Shown one piece after another: positions 36,726 to 45,309 of a DNA stretch of 64,000 bases. Both the position numbers and the translations under genes were made by a program. This stretch comes from Pantoea sp. Ep11b (GTDB taxonomy: Bacteria > Pseudomonadota > Gammaproteobacteria > Enterobacterales > Enterobacteriaceae). The number at the start of each line of letters is the position of its first letter. Position 1 is the stretch's first letter. The DNA is taken from the NCBI RefSeq assembly GCF_040783975.1, contig NZ_CP160631.1, positions 2,418,001 through 2,482,000 on the forward strand, written 5' to 3'. The notes beneath the pieces are model-generated. The model had not been told where the DNA came from, did not search any database, and saw only the letters and a program-made list of their open reading frames with translations.

Positions 36726-38795
36726 ATGAAAAACGTCAAAACCAGTGTGATCTGGTTAGTGGTGGCGTTAATCGGCGCGGGCGCTTTCGCCATGCTGGCC
36801 CTCAGCCGCGGCGAACACGTCAACGCAGTCTGGCTGGTGATAGCCGCTGTCGCCTGCTACAGCATCGCTTATCGCTTTTACAGCCTGTTTATCGCCCGCA
36901 ATATCTTTGAACTTGACGATCGCCGGATGACACCCGCCGAGCGGCTGAGCGATGGGCTCGATTATGTGCCGACCAATAAGTGGGTCCTGTTTGGCCACCA
37001 CTTTGCGGCGATAGCCGGTGCCGGGCCACTGGTTGGTCCGATCCTGGCGGCGCAGATGGGCTTCCTGCCGGGTACCATCTGGATACTGGTCGGGGTAATG
37101 CTGGCGGGGGCGGTACAGGATTTCCTGATCCTGTTTATCTCCACCCGTCGCGATGGCCGCTCACTGGGCGAAATGGCCAGACAGGAGCTGGGCCGGTTCG
37201 CCGGGGTGGTGACCATGCTCGGTGCGCTGGGCGTGATGATTATTATCCTGTCGGCGCTGGCGCTGGTTGTGGTAAAAGCGCTGGCGAACAGCCCGTGGGG
37301 GCTGTTTACCATTGCAGCCACCATTCCTATCGCGCTGTTTATGGGTATCTACATGCGCTTTATCCGCCCGGGTAAGATCGCAGAAGTGTCGCTGATCGGC
37401 TTTGTGCTGATGATGGCAGCGATTATCTATGGCGGGGACGTTGCGCAGCATCCTTACTGGGGCCCCTTCTTTACCCTGAAAGGCACCTCGCTGACCTGGG
37501 TGCTGGTGATCTACGGCTTTATCGCCTCCGTGCTGCCGGTCTGGCTGCTGCTGGCCCCGCGCGACTACCTGTCAACCTTCCTGAAAATCGGTGTCATCGC
37601 CGGACTGGCGGTGGGGATTGTCTTCGCCCTGCCCGAGCTGAAAATGCCGGCCGTTACCCGCTTTATCGACGGCACGGGCCCGGTCTTCGCTGGCGCGATG
37701 TTCCCGTTCCTGTTTATCACCATCGCCTGCGGCGCGATTTCCGGCTTCCATGCGCTGGTCTCCAGCGGCACCACGCCAAAACTGGTCGAGCGCGAGAGCC
37801 ACATCCGCTTTATTGGCTACGGCGCCATGCTGATGGAGTCCTTTGTCGCGATCATGGCGCTGATTTGCGCCTCGGTGCTGGATCCGGGCATTTACTTCGC
37901 CATGAACTCCCCGGCCGCGCTGATTGGTACGACCGTGGAGAGCGCCTCTCAGGTGATCAACGGCTGGGGCTTTGTTGTCACACCTGAAATGCTGAGCGGC
38001 ATTGCCCGCGACGTGGGGGAAGGCTCGATTCTGTCGCGTGCGGGTGGTGCCCCGACCTTTGCAGTGGGCATGGCGCATATCATTACCGACATCTTCAACA
38101 GCCGGGCGATGATGGCCTTCTGGTATCACTTCGCCATCCTGTTTGAAGCGCTGTTTATCCTGACAGCGGTGGATGCCGGCACCCGCGCCTGTCGTTTTAT
38201 GGTGCAGGATCTGGTGGGAACGGTCGTGCCTTCGCTGGCCAATAACCGCTCCTGGCTGGGCAATATGGCAGGCACCACCGTCGCCGTCGCAGGCTGGGGG
38301 TTCTTTGTCTATCAGGGCGTCGTCGATCCGCTGGGCGGCATCAATACCCTGTGGCCGCTGTTTGGTATCGGCAATCAGATGCTGGCCTCAATGGCCCTGA
38401 TTCTGGGCACCGTGGTGCTGTTCAAAATGAAGAAGCAGCGTTACGCCTGGGTCACTATCCTGCCTACGATCTGGCTGTTTATCACCTCCATGACCGCTGG
38501 CTGGCAGAAAATCTTCCATGAGAAACCCGCTATCGGTTTCCTGGCGCAGGCCGCTAAGTTCCGCAAAGGGCTGGAGGACGGCGTGGTCATCGCGCCCGCA
38601 AAAAGCGTGGCAGATATGCAGACCATCGTGTTCAGCAATCAGATCAACGCTGCACTGTGCGCCTTCTTTATGCTGGTTGCGGTTACGATGCTGATTTCGG
38701 CATTCTTCGTTATTCGTCGCGCGCTGCGCAGCGACAAGCCGACTGTTCAGGAATCTTCTGTGACGCTGCGCAACAAGGAGGTGCGTCATGTCTGA
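36726..38795 (+). CDS. cstA: CstA-family carbon starvation transporter
   Basis: A 689-residue inner-membrane transporter of the CstA/BtsT family; E. coli CstA and BtsT import pyruvate and peptides under starvation. About 16-18 helices. Conserved blocks include FGHHFAAIAGAGPLVGPILAAQMG, AGAVQDFLILFISTRRDGRSLGEM, ACGAISGFHALVSSGTTPK and DAGTRACRFMVQDLVG. It matches E. coli CstA and BtsT about equally, so cstA is a family name here rather than a firm ortholog. The CAAGGAGTTAGTC ribosome site is strong. Its last 8 bases overlap the ybdD-like gene. It lies between rnb and the PdeR/RpfR gene, which are adjacent in E. coli. Confidence 0.92.
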   Translation: MKNVKTSVIWLVVALIGAGAFAMLALSRGEHVNAVWLVIAAVACYSIAYRFYSLFIARNIFELDDRRMTPAERLSDGLDYVPTNKWVLFGHHFAAIAGAGPLVGPILAAQMGFLPGTIWILVGVMLAGAVQDFLILFISTRRDGRSLGEMARQELGRFAGVVTMLGALGVMIIILSALALVVVKALANSPWGLFTIAATIPIALFMGIYMRFIRPGKIAEVSLIGFVLMMAAIIYGGDVAQHPYWGPFFTLKGTSLTWVLVIYGFIASVLPVWLLLAPRDYLSTFLKIGVIAGLAVGIVFALPELKMPAVTRFIDGTGPVFAGAMFPFLFITIACGAISGFHALVSSGTTPKLVERESHIRFIGYGAMLMESFVAIMALICASVLDPGIYFAMNSPAALIGTTVESASQVINGWGFVVTPEMLSGIARDVGEGSILSRAGGAPTFAVGMAHIITDIFNSRAMMAFWYHFAILFEALFILTAVDAGTRACRFMVQDLVGTVVPSLANNRSWLGNMAGTTVAVAGWGFFVYQGVVDPLGGINTLWPLFGIGNQMLASMALILGTVVLFKMKKQRYAWVTILPTIWLFITSMTAGWQKIFHEKPAIGFLAQAAKFRKGLEDGVVIAPAKSVADMQTIVFSNQINAALCAFFMLVAVTMLISAFFVIRRALRSDKPTVQESSVTLRNKEVRHV

Positions 38796-39078
38796 TGCGA
38801 TTCATCAGGTCCGTCGGCCAGGCGCGAACTGGCAGATTATCCGCTGCCATCCTGCCGCCACGCCGTCACCTCAGGCTTTCCGCTGGCGGAGTCTGTGGCG
38901 CGGCCTGCAACAGTGCTTTCGCTTAATGGTCGGCGTGCAGGATTATCAAAAATATCTGCAGCATATGCGCCTGCAGCATCCCGAGCAGTCGCCGATGAGC
39001 GAGCGTGAGTTTCACCGTTATTGTCTGGACGCACGCTTTCCCAGCCAGGCTGGCAAAGTGGGAAAATGCCCCTGCTGA
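38788..39078 (+). CDS. YbdD/YjiX-family protein
   Basis: A small cytoplasmic protein always found beside CstA/BtsT transporters and thought to be an accessory of them. The family part is residues 32-96: LWRGLQQCFRLMVGVQDYQKYLQHM, then HPEQSPMSEREFHRYCLDARF, ending CPC. The 30 N-terminal residues before it, from the ATG overlapping cstA, are not part of the usual 65-residue family length and could be non-native if translation starts later. AAGGAGGTGCGTC precedes the chosen ATG, which supports the long form. Confidence 0.88.
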   Translation: MSDAIHQVRRPGANWQIIRCHPAATPSPQAFRWRSLWRGLQQCFRLMVGVQDYQKYLQHMRLQHPEQSPMSEREFHRYCLDARFPSQAGKVGKCPC

Positions 39079-39089
39079 ACACGCTTAAC

Positions 39090-39115
39090 AGCCCCGCATC
39101 GGCGGGGCTTTTTTG
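39090..39115 (+). terminator. Terminator of cstA-ybdD
   Basis: 8-bp stem AGCCCCGC/GCGGGGCT, loop ATCG, followed by six or seven T. Confidence 0.92.
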
Positions 39116-39236
39116 TGCCATCCTTATCTGGACAGGAAAATATATTTCGTTTGCATCTTGTGCTGGCGTCAGATGATGAATACTGTTGCTAAATAATGAG
39201 ATAACGTATGCAGAGCACTTCCCGGAGGAAGTTTCC

Positions 39237-41222
39237 ATGACCGATGAACAAGGGCAGACGTTGTTGTACACCCTGTTTGGTACAACCAGCCCTCATTGGC
39301 GTCTGACCGCGGACAGCGATGCGTTGCATTTTGCCGAAGATGAGTCATCACAAACCAATATCGCCCTGCCGCTGACACCCGGCCAGGCGGCAATGATCCG
39401 TGCCATGCCGGTCATTACCTCAAGTATTAATCTGACCATGACGCTGCAGGGCATTGATGTGCCTATGCATTTTGTCGGCCGTAAAGTTAATCAGTCATCC
39501 TGGGCGGGCACCGCCTCCGCCTGGGGCGACACCTCTGCGGTCGCCCGCGACTTAACCCTCGGGCTTTCGTTTGCTGAACAGGTGGTTTCCGAAGCCAACT
39601 CGGTGATTGTGATCCTGGATCAGCGCGGTAATATTCAGCGTTTTAACCGCCTGAGTGAAGAATATACCGGCCTGAATGAGCACGAAGTGATTGGCCGAAA
39701 CGTCTTTCAGCTCTTTATGACGAAACAGGAAGCCTCACAGTCGCGGCGCAATATCGCAGGCTTCTTTCGCGACGGTAACTCCTATGAAGTTGAACGCTGG
39801 GTCAAAACCAAAAAAGGGCAGCGACTGTTTCTGTTTCGTAATAAGTTCGTTCACAGCGGCAGCGGCAAAAATGAAATTTTCCTCATCTGTTCAGGTACTG
39901 ACATCACCGAGGAGCGCCGCGCCCAGGAGCGGTTGCGGGTGCTGGCCAATACCGATACGGTGACCGGCCTGCCCAACCGAAACGCGATTCATCAGCAGAT
40001 TAGTCTGGCGCTGGAGCGGTCAGAAGGCGATGAGACCGGCGTGGTCTATCTCGATCTCGACAATTTTAAAAAAGTGAATGACGCCTACGGTCATATGTTC
40101 GGCGATCAGTTACTGCAGGCCGTTTCTCTGGCTATTCTGAGCTGTCTGGGCAAAGACCAGACGCTGGGACGGCTGGGTGGTGATGAGTTCGTCGTGCTAG
40201 CAGAGCACACCAGCCAGGCGGCGCTGGAGGCGATGTCCTCCCGCATTCTTGAACGGTTGCGCCAGCCCTTCCGCATCGGGCTGATCGAAGTCTACAGCGG
40301 CTGCTCCATCGGCATCGCCTACGCCCCTCTGCATGGCGAAGATCGCGAAAGCCTGATCCGTAATGCGGATACCGCCATGTATCACGCCAAAGAGAATGGG
40401 CGCGGCAAGTTCTGCGTCTTTGCGGCGGAGATGAATCAGCGGGTTTTTGAATATCTGTGGCTGGACACCAACCTGCGCAAGGCGCTGGAACTGGATCATC
40501 TGCTGGTCCATTATCAGCCTAAAGTGGACAGCGATGGTCAGGTCCGCAGCGCCGAAGCACTGGTTCGCTGGAACTCACCTGAGCGCGGCATGGTGTCGCC
40601 GGCTGATTTTATTCCCTATGCCGAAGAGTCCGGGCTGATTGTGCCGCTGGGACGCTGGGTCATGCTCAACGTGCTGAAGCAGATTATCCTGTGGCAGCAG
40701 CAGGGAATTTTTCTGCGTGTCGCCGTCAACGTCTCGGCCCGCCAGCTCATCGATCAGAGCATCTATACGGATCTGAAGCAGGCGCTGCAGGAGGCCAGTA
40801 TCACCGACTGCCCTATCGATATCGAGCTGACAGAGAGCTGCCTGATTGAGAATGAGACCGAGGCGCTGAAACTGATGAAGCAGTTTCAGGAGCTGGGCGC
40901 TCAGGTGCATCTGGATGACTTCGGCACCGGCTACTCCTCGCTGTCTCAGCTGGCGCGTGTGCCCATCAACGCCATCAAACTCGATCAGAGCTTTATTCGC
41001 GATATCAATAAGCAGCCGGTTTCGCAATCGCTGGTGCGTGCCATCGTCGCCGTCGCCAAGGCGCTCGATTTGCAGGTCATTGCGGAAGGCATTGAGACGC
41101 CGGATGAAGAAGCGTTTGTCCTTAAAAGTGGGGTGGATGGGCGTCAGGGCTACTACTACGCAAAACCAATGCCCGCGGAACAACTTGGGCATTGGCTGGC
41201 TAAGCATCCTGCCCGCGTTTAA
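39237..41222 (+). CDS. pdeR: RpfR/PdeR: PAS-GGDEF-EAL c-di-GMP protein
   Basis: A 661-residue c-di-GMP-metabolising protein, exactly the length of E. coli PdeR (YciR/Gmr). Order: N-terminal domain of about 95 residues, PAS domain (about 105-235), GGDEF domain with intact GGDEF at 314-318, and EAL domain with E440-A441-L442 and the DDFGTGYSSL loop. In Cronobacter and Burkholderia, proteins of this architecture next to rpfF are called RpfR: the PAS domain binds a cis-2-unsaturated fatty acid (DSF/BDSF), which raises phosphodiesterase activity, and the N-terminal domain binds RpfF. With rpfF adjacent here, RpfR is the likely role; in E. coli PdeR instead controls curli through DgcM and MlrA. GGAGGAAGTTTCC precedes the ATG. 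Confidence 0.93.
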   Translation: MTDEQGQTLLYTLFGTTSPHWRLTADSDALHFAEDESSQTNIALPLTPGQAAMIRAMPVITSSINLTMTLQGIDVPMHFVGRKVNQSSWAGTASAWGDTSAVARDLTLGLSFAEQVVSEANSVIVILDQRGNIQRFNRLSEEYTGLNEHEVIGRNVFQLFMTKQEASQSRRNIAGFFRDGNSYEVERWVKTKKGQRLFLFRNKFVHSGSGKNEIFLICSGTDITEERRAQERLRVLANTDTVTGLPNRNAIHQQISLALERSEGDETGVVYLDLDNFKKVNDAYGHMFGDQLLQAVSLAILSCLGKDQTLGRLGGDEFVVLAEHTSQAALEAMSSRILERLRQPFRIGLIEVYSGCSIGIAYAPLHGEDRESLIRNADTAMYHAKENGRGKFCVFAAEMNQRVFEYLWLDTNLRKALELDHLLVHYQPKVDSDGQVRSAEALVRWNSPERGMVSPADFIPYAEESGLIVPLGRWVMLNVLKQIILWQQQGIFLRVAVNVSARQLIDQSIYTDLKQALQEASITDCPIDIELTESCLIENETEALKLMKQFQELGAQVHLDDFGTGYSSLSQLARVPINAIKLDQSFIRDINKQPVSQSLVRAIVAVAKALDLQVIAEGIETPDEEAFVLKSGVDGRQGYYYAKPMPAEQLGHWLAKHPARV

Positions 41223-41234
41223 CGCTGCTCCGTA

Positions 41235-42101
41235 TTAACCCGCTTTACGCAGTGATGCGCTGTGGCGGTTCTGCAACTGGACCAGACGCTCCATATAGGC
41301 AATGTCTTTGGGTTCGAGGGTAAATGCATAATCGACCCAGTCTTCCGTGATATCCATCAGCTCGGCGCGTGAGAGTTGCAGCACGCGCTGACGCGCTTTC
41401 AGCATCGCCCTGACGCCATTGAGCTTCGGCCGTAAGGTATCGATAAAGGTGCGCGTGGCGCGGTAGCTGTCACCCGGCTGGAAGACTTTGTCTACCAGAC
41501 CGCGCGTCTCGTACCACTCGGCGCTGTGCGACTCCCCTTCACAGATCAACTCCTCTGCCAGCTTCATGCCGGAACGGCGCGCCACCAGCGAGTAACCGCC
41601 CATGCCCGGGAAGAGGTTGAACGCGATTTCCGGGAAGCCCATGCGCGCGTTGTTTTGCGCCAGAATGAAGTGGTGCGCCAGTGCCGCCTCGAAGCCGCCG
41701 CCTAACGCACTGCCTTCAATCATGGCCAGCGTCACGGCGCCGGTATCAAAGCCACGGGCTGCCGAATGAATGCAGTCCACACAGGCGCGAGCATAAGCCC
41801 GCAGTGCCTCACGCCGGTTGTTGCGAATGCACTCAACGAAGAAGCGCAGATCGCCGCCCGCATTGAACATCTGTGGCACCAGCGATCCGGTGACCCAGAA
41901 GTCGATCGGCAGCCCGGAACGCTGCGCGGCGTAGCTCAGGTTCATGATCTCCTCAATCAGTTCATGGTTGAAGCTCGGGCGAGGCTGCGCACGCAGCATC
42001 ATCCACAGGGTACGCCGCCCCTCTTCGTAATAGGCAACTAACTGCGTGGTGTTGCCAGCTTCGGTAAATAATCTGCAGGTTGCTTGGTTAATCACTGTCA
42101 T
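41235..42101 (-). CDS. rpfF: RpfF-type DSF synthase (crotonase family)
   Basis: A 288-residue crotonase-fold protein closely like RpfF, the enzyme that makes the diffusible-signal-factor fatty acid from acyl-ACP by dehydration and thioester cleavage. The two catalytic glutamates are present with the correct 20-residue spacing: Glu-138 in GGGFEAAL and Glu-158 in MGFPEIAF, followed by NLFPGMGGYS. AGGDLRFFVECIR and EDWVDYAF near the C-terminus also match RpfF. It is convergent with the RpfR/PdeR gene, 12 bases between stops. No rpfC/rpfG two-component genes are in the window, which fits the RpfR-type (one-component) pathway known in Burkholderia and Cronobacter. The 600-base upstream gap presumably holds its promoter. 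Confidence 0.92.
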   Translation of the reverse strand: MTVINQATCRLFTEAGNTTQLVAYYEEGRRTLWMMLRAQPRPSFNHELIEEIMNLSYAAQRSGLPIDFWVTGSLVPQMFNAGGDLRFFVECIRNNRREALRAYARACVDCIHSAARGFDTGAVTLAMIEGSALGGGFEAALAHHFILAQNNARMGFPEIAFNLFPGMGGYSLVARRSGMKLAEELICEGESHSAEWYETRGLVDKVFQPGDSYRATRTFIDTLRPKLNGVRAMLKARQRVLQLSRAELMDITEDWVDYAFTLEPKDIAYMERLVQLQNRHSASLRKAG

Positions 42102-42699
42102 TGTCTCATCCTCTGTTTATATTTGATGCGTTAAATACGCGACATCAGCGTAATGCAGAGTGAGGCCAGACCAAATGAGAGATTGATTTACAACACAAAA
42201 TCCAGAGTGATCCCTGATTCGCGTTTTCTGGATTGATTAGACCGGTTACTGAATGGGTCTGAACCGCCAGCGGCCAATATGCAGACGCTTAACACCTTTT
42301 AAAAATGGCTGATGAAGATCAGAGTGGCGTAAACGCGCATCTGTCGCGGTTTCTTTTGCGCAGACCAGGAGAGAGGAGATACCGGCCTTCACAGCGGCTC
42401 CAGATTCCTTAATACAACCCCGGACTCACCGGGCAACTTTACCCGGAGAAACAGGAGCAGCACGAATGCGCCACGCCATCACCCGCCGGGGATAACCGTG
42501 GTTGTAAATGGCACGAAAATCAGCAACATCCGTTCAATAATTAACCACCAGCTGGCTTCTCAGCGGTACTGCGTGGGCGCGCCTGCTGCCGCAGTCATCT
42601 TCCTGACGCCGCAACCGGATGAAACAGACGGAGAAAGGGTTCAACAGCGGGAGCGCTGCCTCAGGCAGACGGCGGGGTTATCAGAGAAAGGGGCCGGAT
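42102..42699. other. Long intergenic region upstream of rpfF
   Basis: Almost 600 bases between rpfF and the AraD-type gene. Only short frames without good ribosome sites were seen (one GTG frame at 42498 is discussed among the rejected items). It should contain the rpfF promoter; no specific regulator site was recognised. Confidence 0.5.
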
Positions 42700-42727
42700 A
42701 AAAAAACGGGACGCCGTGGCGTCCCGC
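42700..42727 (-). terminator. Terminator of the AraD-type gene
   Basis: Minus-strand stem CGGGACGCC/GGCGTCCCG with a two-base core and seven T, starting 4 bases past the stop codon. Confidence 0.9.
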
Positions 42728-42730
42728 TGA

Positions 42731-43429
42731 CTACTTCTGCCCATACCAGGCATTTTCACCATGTTTTCGCAGGTAGTGCAGGTCGAGCAGCGTTTGCTGA
42801 ATCGGCGGCAGGTTCGCGGTCAGCTGCTGGCTGAACAGCCCCATATAGGCCACCTCCTCCAGGACCACGGCACTTTGCACCGCAGCATGAGCATCTTTAC
42901 CCCAGGCAAAGGGGCCGTGGGAATTGACCAGCACGGCCGGGATCGCCGACGGAGAGAGTCCGCGCTGCGCGAAGGTTTCGATAATAACTTCACCGGTGTT
43001 CCACTCATACTCCTGCTGAATCTCCTCGCTGCGCATTGCCCGGGTGCAGGGGATCTCACCATAAAAGTCATCGGCGTGCGTGGTGCCCCAGGCCGGAATC
43101 GGTCGTCCTGCCTGCGCCCAGATGGTCGCGTGCCGCGAATGGGTATGCACAATGCCGCCCACCTCCGGCCAGGCCAGATAGAGGGCGCGGTGGGTCGCGG
43201 TGTCCGAAGAGGGGCGTTTCTCCCCTTCCACAACGTCACCCGTCGCCAGATCGACCACCACCATGTCATCACGCTTCATTACGTCATAGCGCACGCCGGA
43301 AGGTTTGATCACCAGCAGCCCCTGTTCGCGATCAATGGCGCTGACGTTGCCCCAGGTGAAAGTCACCAGGTTATATTTGGGTAGGTCCAGATTCGCTTCC
43401 AGAACCTGTTGTTTGAGGTGCTCCAGCAT
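42731..43429 (-). CDS. araD: L-ribulose-5-phosphate 4-epimerase (AraD/SgbE/UlaF family)
   Basis: A zinc class II aldolase-fold epimerase of 232 residues that interconverts L-ribulose-5-phosphate and D-xylulose-5-phosphate. Conserved: TWGNVSA (GNxS phosphate-binding), KPSGVRYD, the zinc histidines in IVHTHSRH and the later HGPFAWG, and the Tyr in HYLRKHG-type tail. The three paralogs AraD, SgbE and UlaF differ little, so the pathway (arabinose, xylulose or ascorbate) cannot be fixed; araBA or ula genes are not adjacent. It stands alone with its own terminator. Confidence 0.85.
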   Translation of the reverse strand: MLEHLKQQVLEANLDLPKYNLVTFTWGNVSAIDREQGLLVIKPSGVRYDVMKRDDMVVVDLATGDVVEGEKRPSSDTATHRALYLAWPEVGGIVHTHSRHATIWAQAGRPIPAWGTTHADDFYGEIPCTRAMRSEEIQQEYEWNTGEVIIETFAQRGLSPSAIPAVLVNSHGPFAWGKDAHAAVQSAVVLEEVAYMGLFSQQLTANLPPIQQTLLDLHYLRKHGENAWYGQK

Positions 43430-43730
43430 GCCTTTTCTCCTGCTGACTGTCGTTACTGAATTTTGCGGAGTCAGCGCTGAAAAGGTTATGGAGCAAATAG
43501 CTATAAAAGCAGAAGGATTGGCTGTGAATGCAAAAATGCGCTGTGCTTTCAGACTTTTCTATCTTCGGAATTCCCGCAGAATGCTTAGAATCCTCTCAGA
43601 CAATATGTGGACCTGACAGGCCACGATTGTGACTCACCCGCTACAAACGGTTTGTCCATGGTAACGCCATTTCGATGCCATCACGGATGCGGCAATGATG
43701 GCTTACAAGCGGGCTGAAGAAATATCGGAG
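43430..43730. other. Intergenic region between the AraD-type gene and osmB
   Basis: About 300 bases, AT-rich, with no convincing gene. A 42-residue frame at 43488 was considered and rejected. It presumably carries the promoters of both divergent genes. Confidence 0.5.
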
Positions 43731-43737
43731 CTATACT
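43731..43737 (+). promoter_or_regulatory. Probable sigma-S-type -10 of osmB
   Basis: CTATACT fits the extended -10 favoured by RpoS and would start transcription about 33 bases before the osmB ATG. E. coli osmB is RpoS-dependent; no clear -35 was seen here. Confidence 0.5.
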
Positions 43738-43776
43738 ATGAGTGTTGCCTCTGTGAGCACATCAAAGGAGAAGTGT

Positions 43777-43992
43777 ATGACAACAACAATGAAACGAATC
43801 ACTGCCGTTGTACTGGCGACCACGTTAGCGGTTGCGCTGAGCGGCTGTTCTAACTGGTCCAAACGTGACCGTAATACCGCGATTGGCGCGGGCGCGGGCG
43901 CGATTGGGGGTTCAGTCCTGACCAATGGTAGCGCACTGGGCACCGTCGGTGGCGCCGCTGTGGGTGGTATTATCGGTCATCAGGTCCACTAA
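43777..43992 (+). CDS. osmB: Osmotically inducible lipoprotein OsmB
   Basis: A 71-residue lipoprotein induced by osmotic stress and stationary phase. From ATG 43777 (AAAGGAGAAGTGT upstream) it has a signal with lipobox LSGC (Cys at about 24), then SNWSKRDRNTAIGAGAGAIGG and a Gly-rich hydrophobic glycine-zipper region ending GIIGHQVH, all as in E. coli OsmB. Upstream in-frame starts lack a ribosome site. Confidence 0.96.
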   Translation: MTTTMKRITAVVLATTLAVALSGCSNWSKRDRNTAIGAGAGAIGGSVLTNGSALGTVGGAAVGGIIGHQVH

Positions 43993-44038
43993 GGACCTTA
44001 TTAAAACAATAATCGGCTACGCTAGCATCTGCATCACA

Positions 44039-44066
44039 ATCGGGCTACTTCGGTAGCCCGATTTCT
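44039..44066. terminator. Terminator between osmB and yciH
   Basis: 10-bp stem ATCGGGCTAC/GTAGCCCGAT with tetraloop TTCG, then TTTCTTATT; placed between two convergent genes. Confidence 0.85.
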
Positions 44067-44069
44067 TAT

Positions 44070-44393
44070 TCAGCCGCCCGCCAGCTTCACCTTCATCCCT
44101 TTGGCTTCCAGCAGGCTCTTTAGCAGGTCGCGTTTATCGCCCTGAATTTCGATTACGCCCTCTTTCACCGAGCCGCCACAGCCGCACTTTTTCTTGAGTT
44201 CGGCTGCCAGCAACGCCAGTGCAGCATCATCAAGATCGATGCCGGTAATCAGGCAAACCCCTTTGCCCTTGCGGCCGCTGGTCTGACGCTGAATACGGAC
44301 AATACCGTCCCCTTTTGGCCGCGCCGCTTGAGGCTCGGGCTGGGTGATGCGACCGCTGCCGGTGGAGTAAACCAGTGGATTATCATTCGCCAT
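44070..44393 (-). CDS. yciH: SUI1-domain protein YciH
   Basis: A 107-residue SUI1/eIF1-like protein (E. coli YciH, 108 residues) with reported effects on initiation fidelity and stress translation. The C-terminal two thirds hold the SUI1 fold: GVCLITGIDLDDAALALLAAEL, KKKCGCGGSVKEGVIEIQGD and a LLEAKGMKVKLAGG end. The start codon shares one base with the pyrF stop (TGATG), so translation is coupled. Confidence 0.96.
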   Translation of the reverse strand: MANDNPLVYSTGSGRITQPEPQAARPKGDGIVRIQRQTSGRKGKGVCLITGIDLDDAALALLAAELKKKCGCGGSVKEGVIEIQGDKRDLLKSLLEAKGMKVKLAGG

Positions 44394-45112
44394 CAGGGTG
44401 TCTCCAGGCTGTTAAGGATGGCCTGCAGGGCAGCGGCCGGATCGGCGGACTGGGTAATCGGACGCCCGATCACCATATAATCCACGCCCGCCTGCTTCGC
44501 CTGCTGTGGTGTCATGATGCGGCGCTGATCGCCGGCATCGCTGCCCGCAGGACGAATTCCCGGCGTCACCAGGGCAAATTCCTGACCCAGTTCCTGTTTA
44601 AAGCGCACCGCCTCATGGGCCGAACAGACCACGCCATCCAGTCCGCATGATTGCGTCAGCTTCGCCAGTCGCTCCGCCTGTTCGGCCGGCGACAGCGTGA
44701 TGCCAAGTCCTTTGAGATCCTCTGCATCCATACTGGTCAGCACGGTGACGGCAATCAGCAGCGGTGCATCCTTGCCAAAAGGTTGCAGCGCCTCACGCGC
44801 CGCACTCATCATGCGCGCGCCGCCGCTGGCGTGGACGTTGACCATCCAGACGCCAAGATCGGCCGCTGCCGCGACAGCCTTTGCCGTGGTGTTGGGAATA
44901 TCGTGAAATTTCAGGTCGAGGAAGAGTTCAAAGCCGCGCTGCTGCAGAGTCCTGACCAGCGACGGGCCGAACAGCGTAAACATCTCTTTGCCCACTTTAA
45001 GGCGGCAACTGCGGGGATCGATCTGGTCGACGAAACGCAATGCGCTGTCGAGATCGTGATAATCCAGCGCTACCAGAATCGGCGAAGCGGTCACGTTGTG
45101 GGGTGAAGGCAT
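44393..45112 (-). CDS. pyrF: Orotidine-5'-phosphate decarboxylase
   Basis: The last enzyme of de novo UMP synthesis. The start ATG 45112 (ACAGAGGAAATGCC upstream) gives 239 residues. The catalytic cluster is [12 protein letters not shown] (DxKxxD), preceded by the ALDYHD nucleotide-binding Asp and [11 protein letters not shown]; the phosphate loop is [12 protein letters not shown]. Two-gene unit with yciH, as in E. coli. Confidence 0.98.
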   Translation of the reverse strand: MPSPHNVTASPILVALDYHDLDSALRFVDQIDPRSCRLKVGKEMFTLFGPSLVRTLQQRGFELFLDLKFHDIPNTTAKAVAAAADLGVWMVNVHASGGARMMSAAREALQPFGKDAPLLIAVTVLTSMDAEDLKGLGITLSPAEQAERLAKLTQSCGLDGVVCSAHEAVRFKQELGQEFALVTPGIRPAGSDAGDQRRIMTPQQAKQAGVDYMVIGRPITQSADPAAALQAILNSLETP

Positions 45113-45309
45113 GGCATTTCCTCTGTAACAGGCACCCGCAGGCGCAATAGACAAACGGCAAGCATTCTACCTGCGGTGTCTGACCATCACAATCGCGATC
45201 GCCCCGCTGCCTGACGATTTATGCACGTTTGCCGAAGCTCGCATAAGCATTCATTCACTAGTATGTTGTAACTACAATGCGAATAGTAAACTGACCTGCA
45301 ACGGCCGGA

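Noticed and set aside
42498..42701. A 67-residue frame starting at GTG upstream of rpfF
   Set aside because: It has no clear ribosome site or family, and its end runs into the terminator of the AraD-type gene on the other strand. It may be real but cannot be supported.
43488..43616. A 42-residue frame between the AraD-type gene and osmB
   Set aside because: The purine run is only 2 bases from the ATG, and the product has no recognisable feature.
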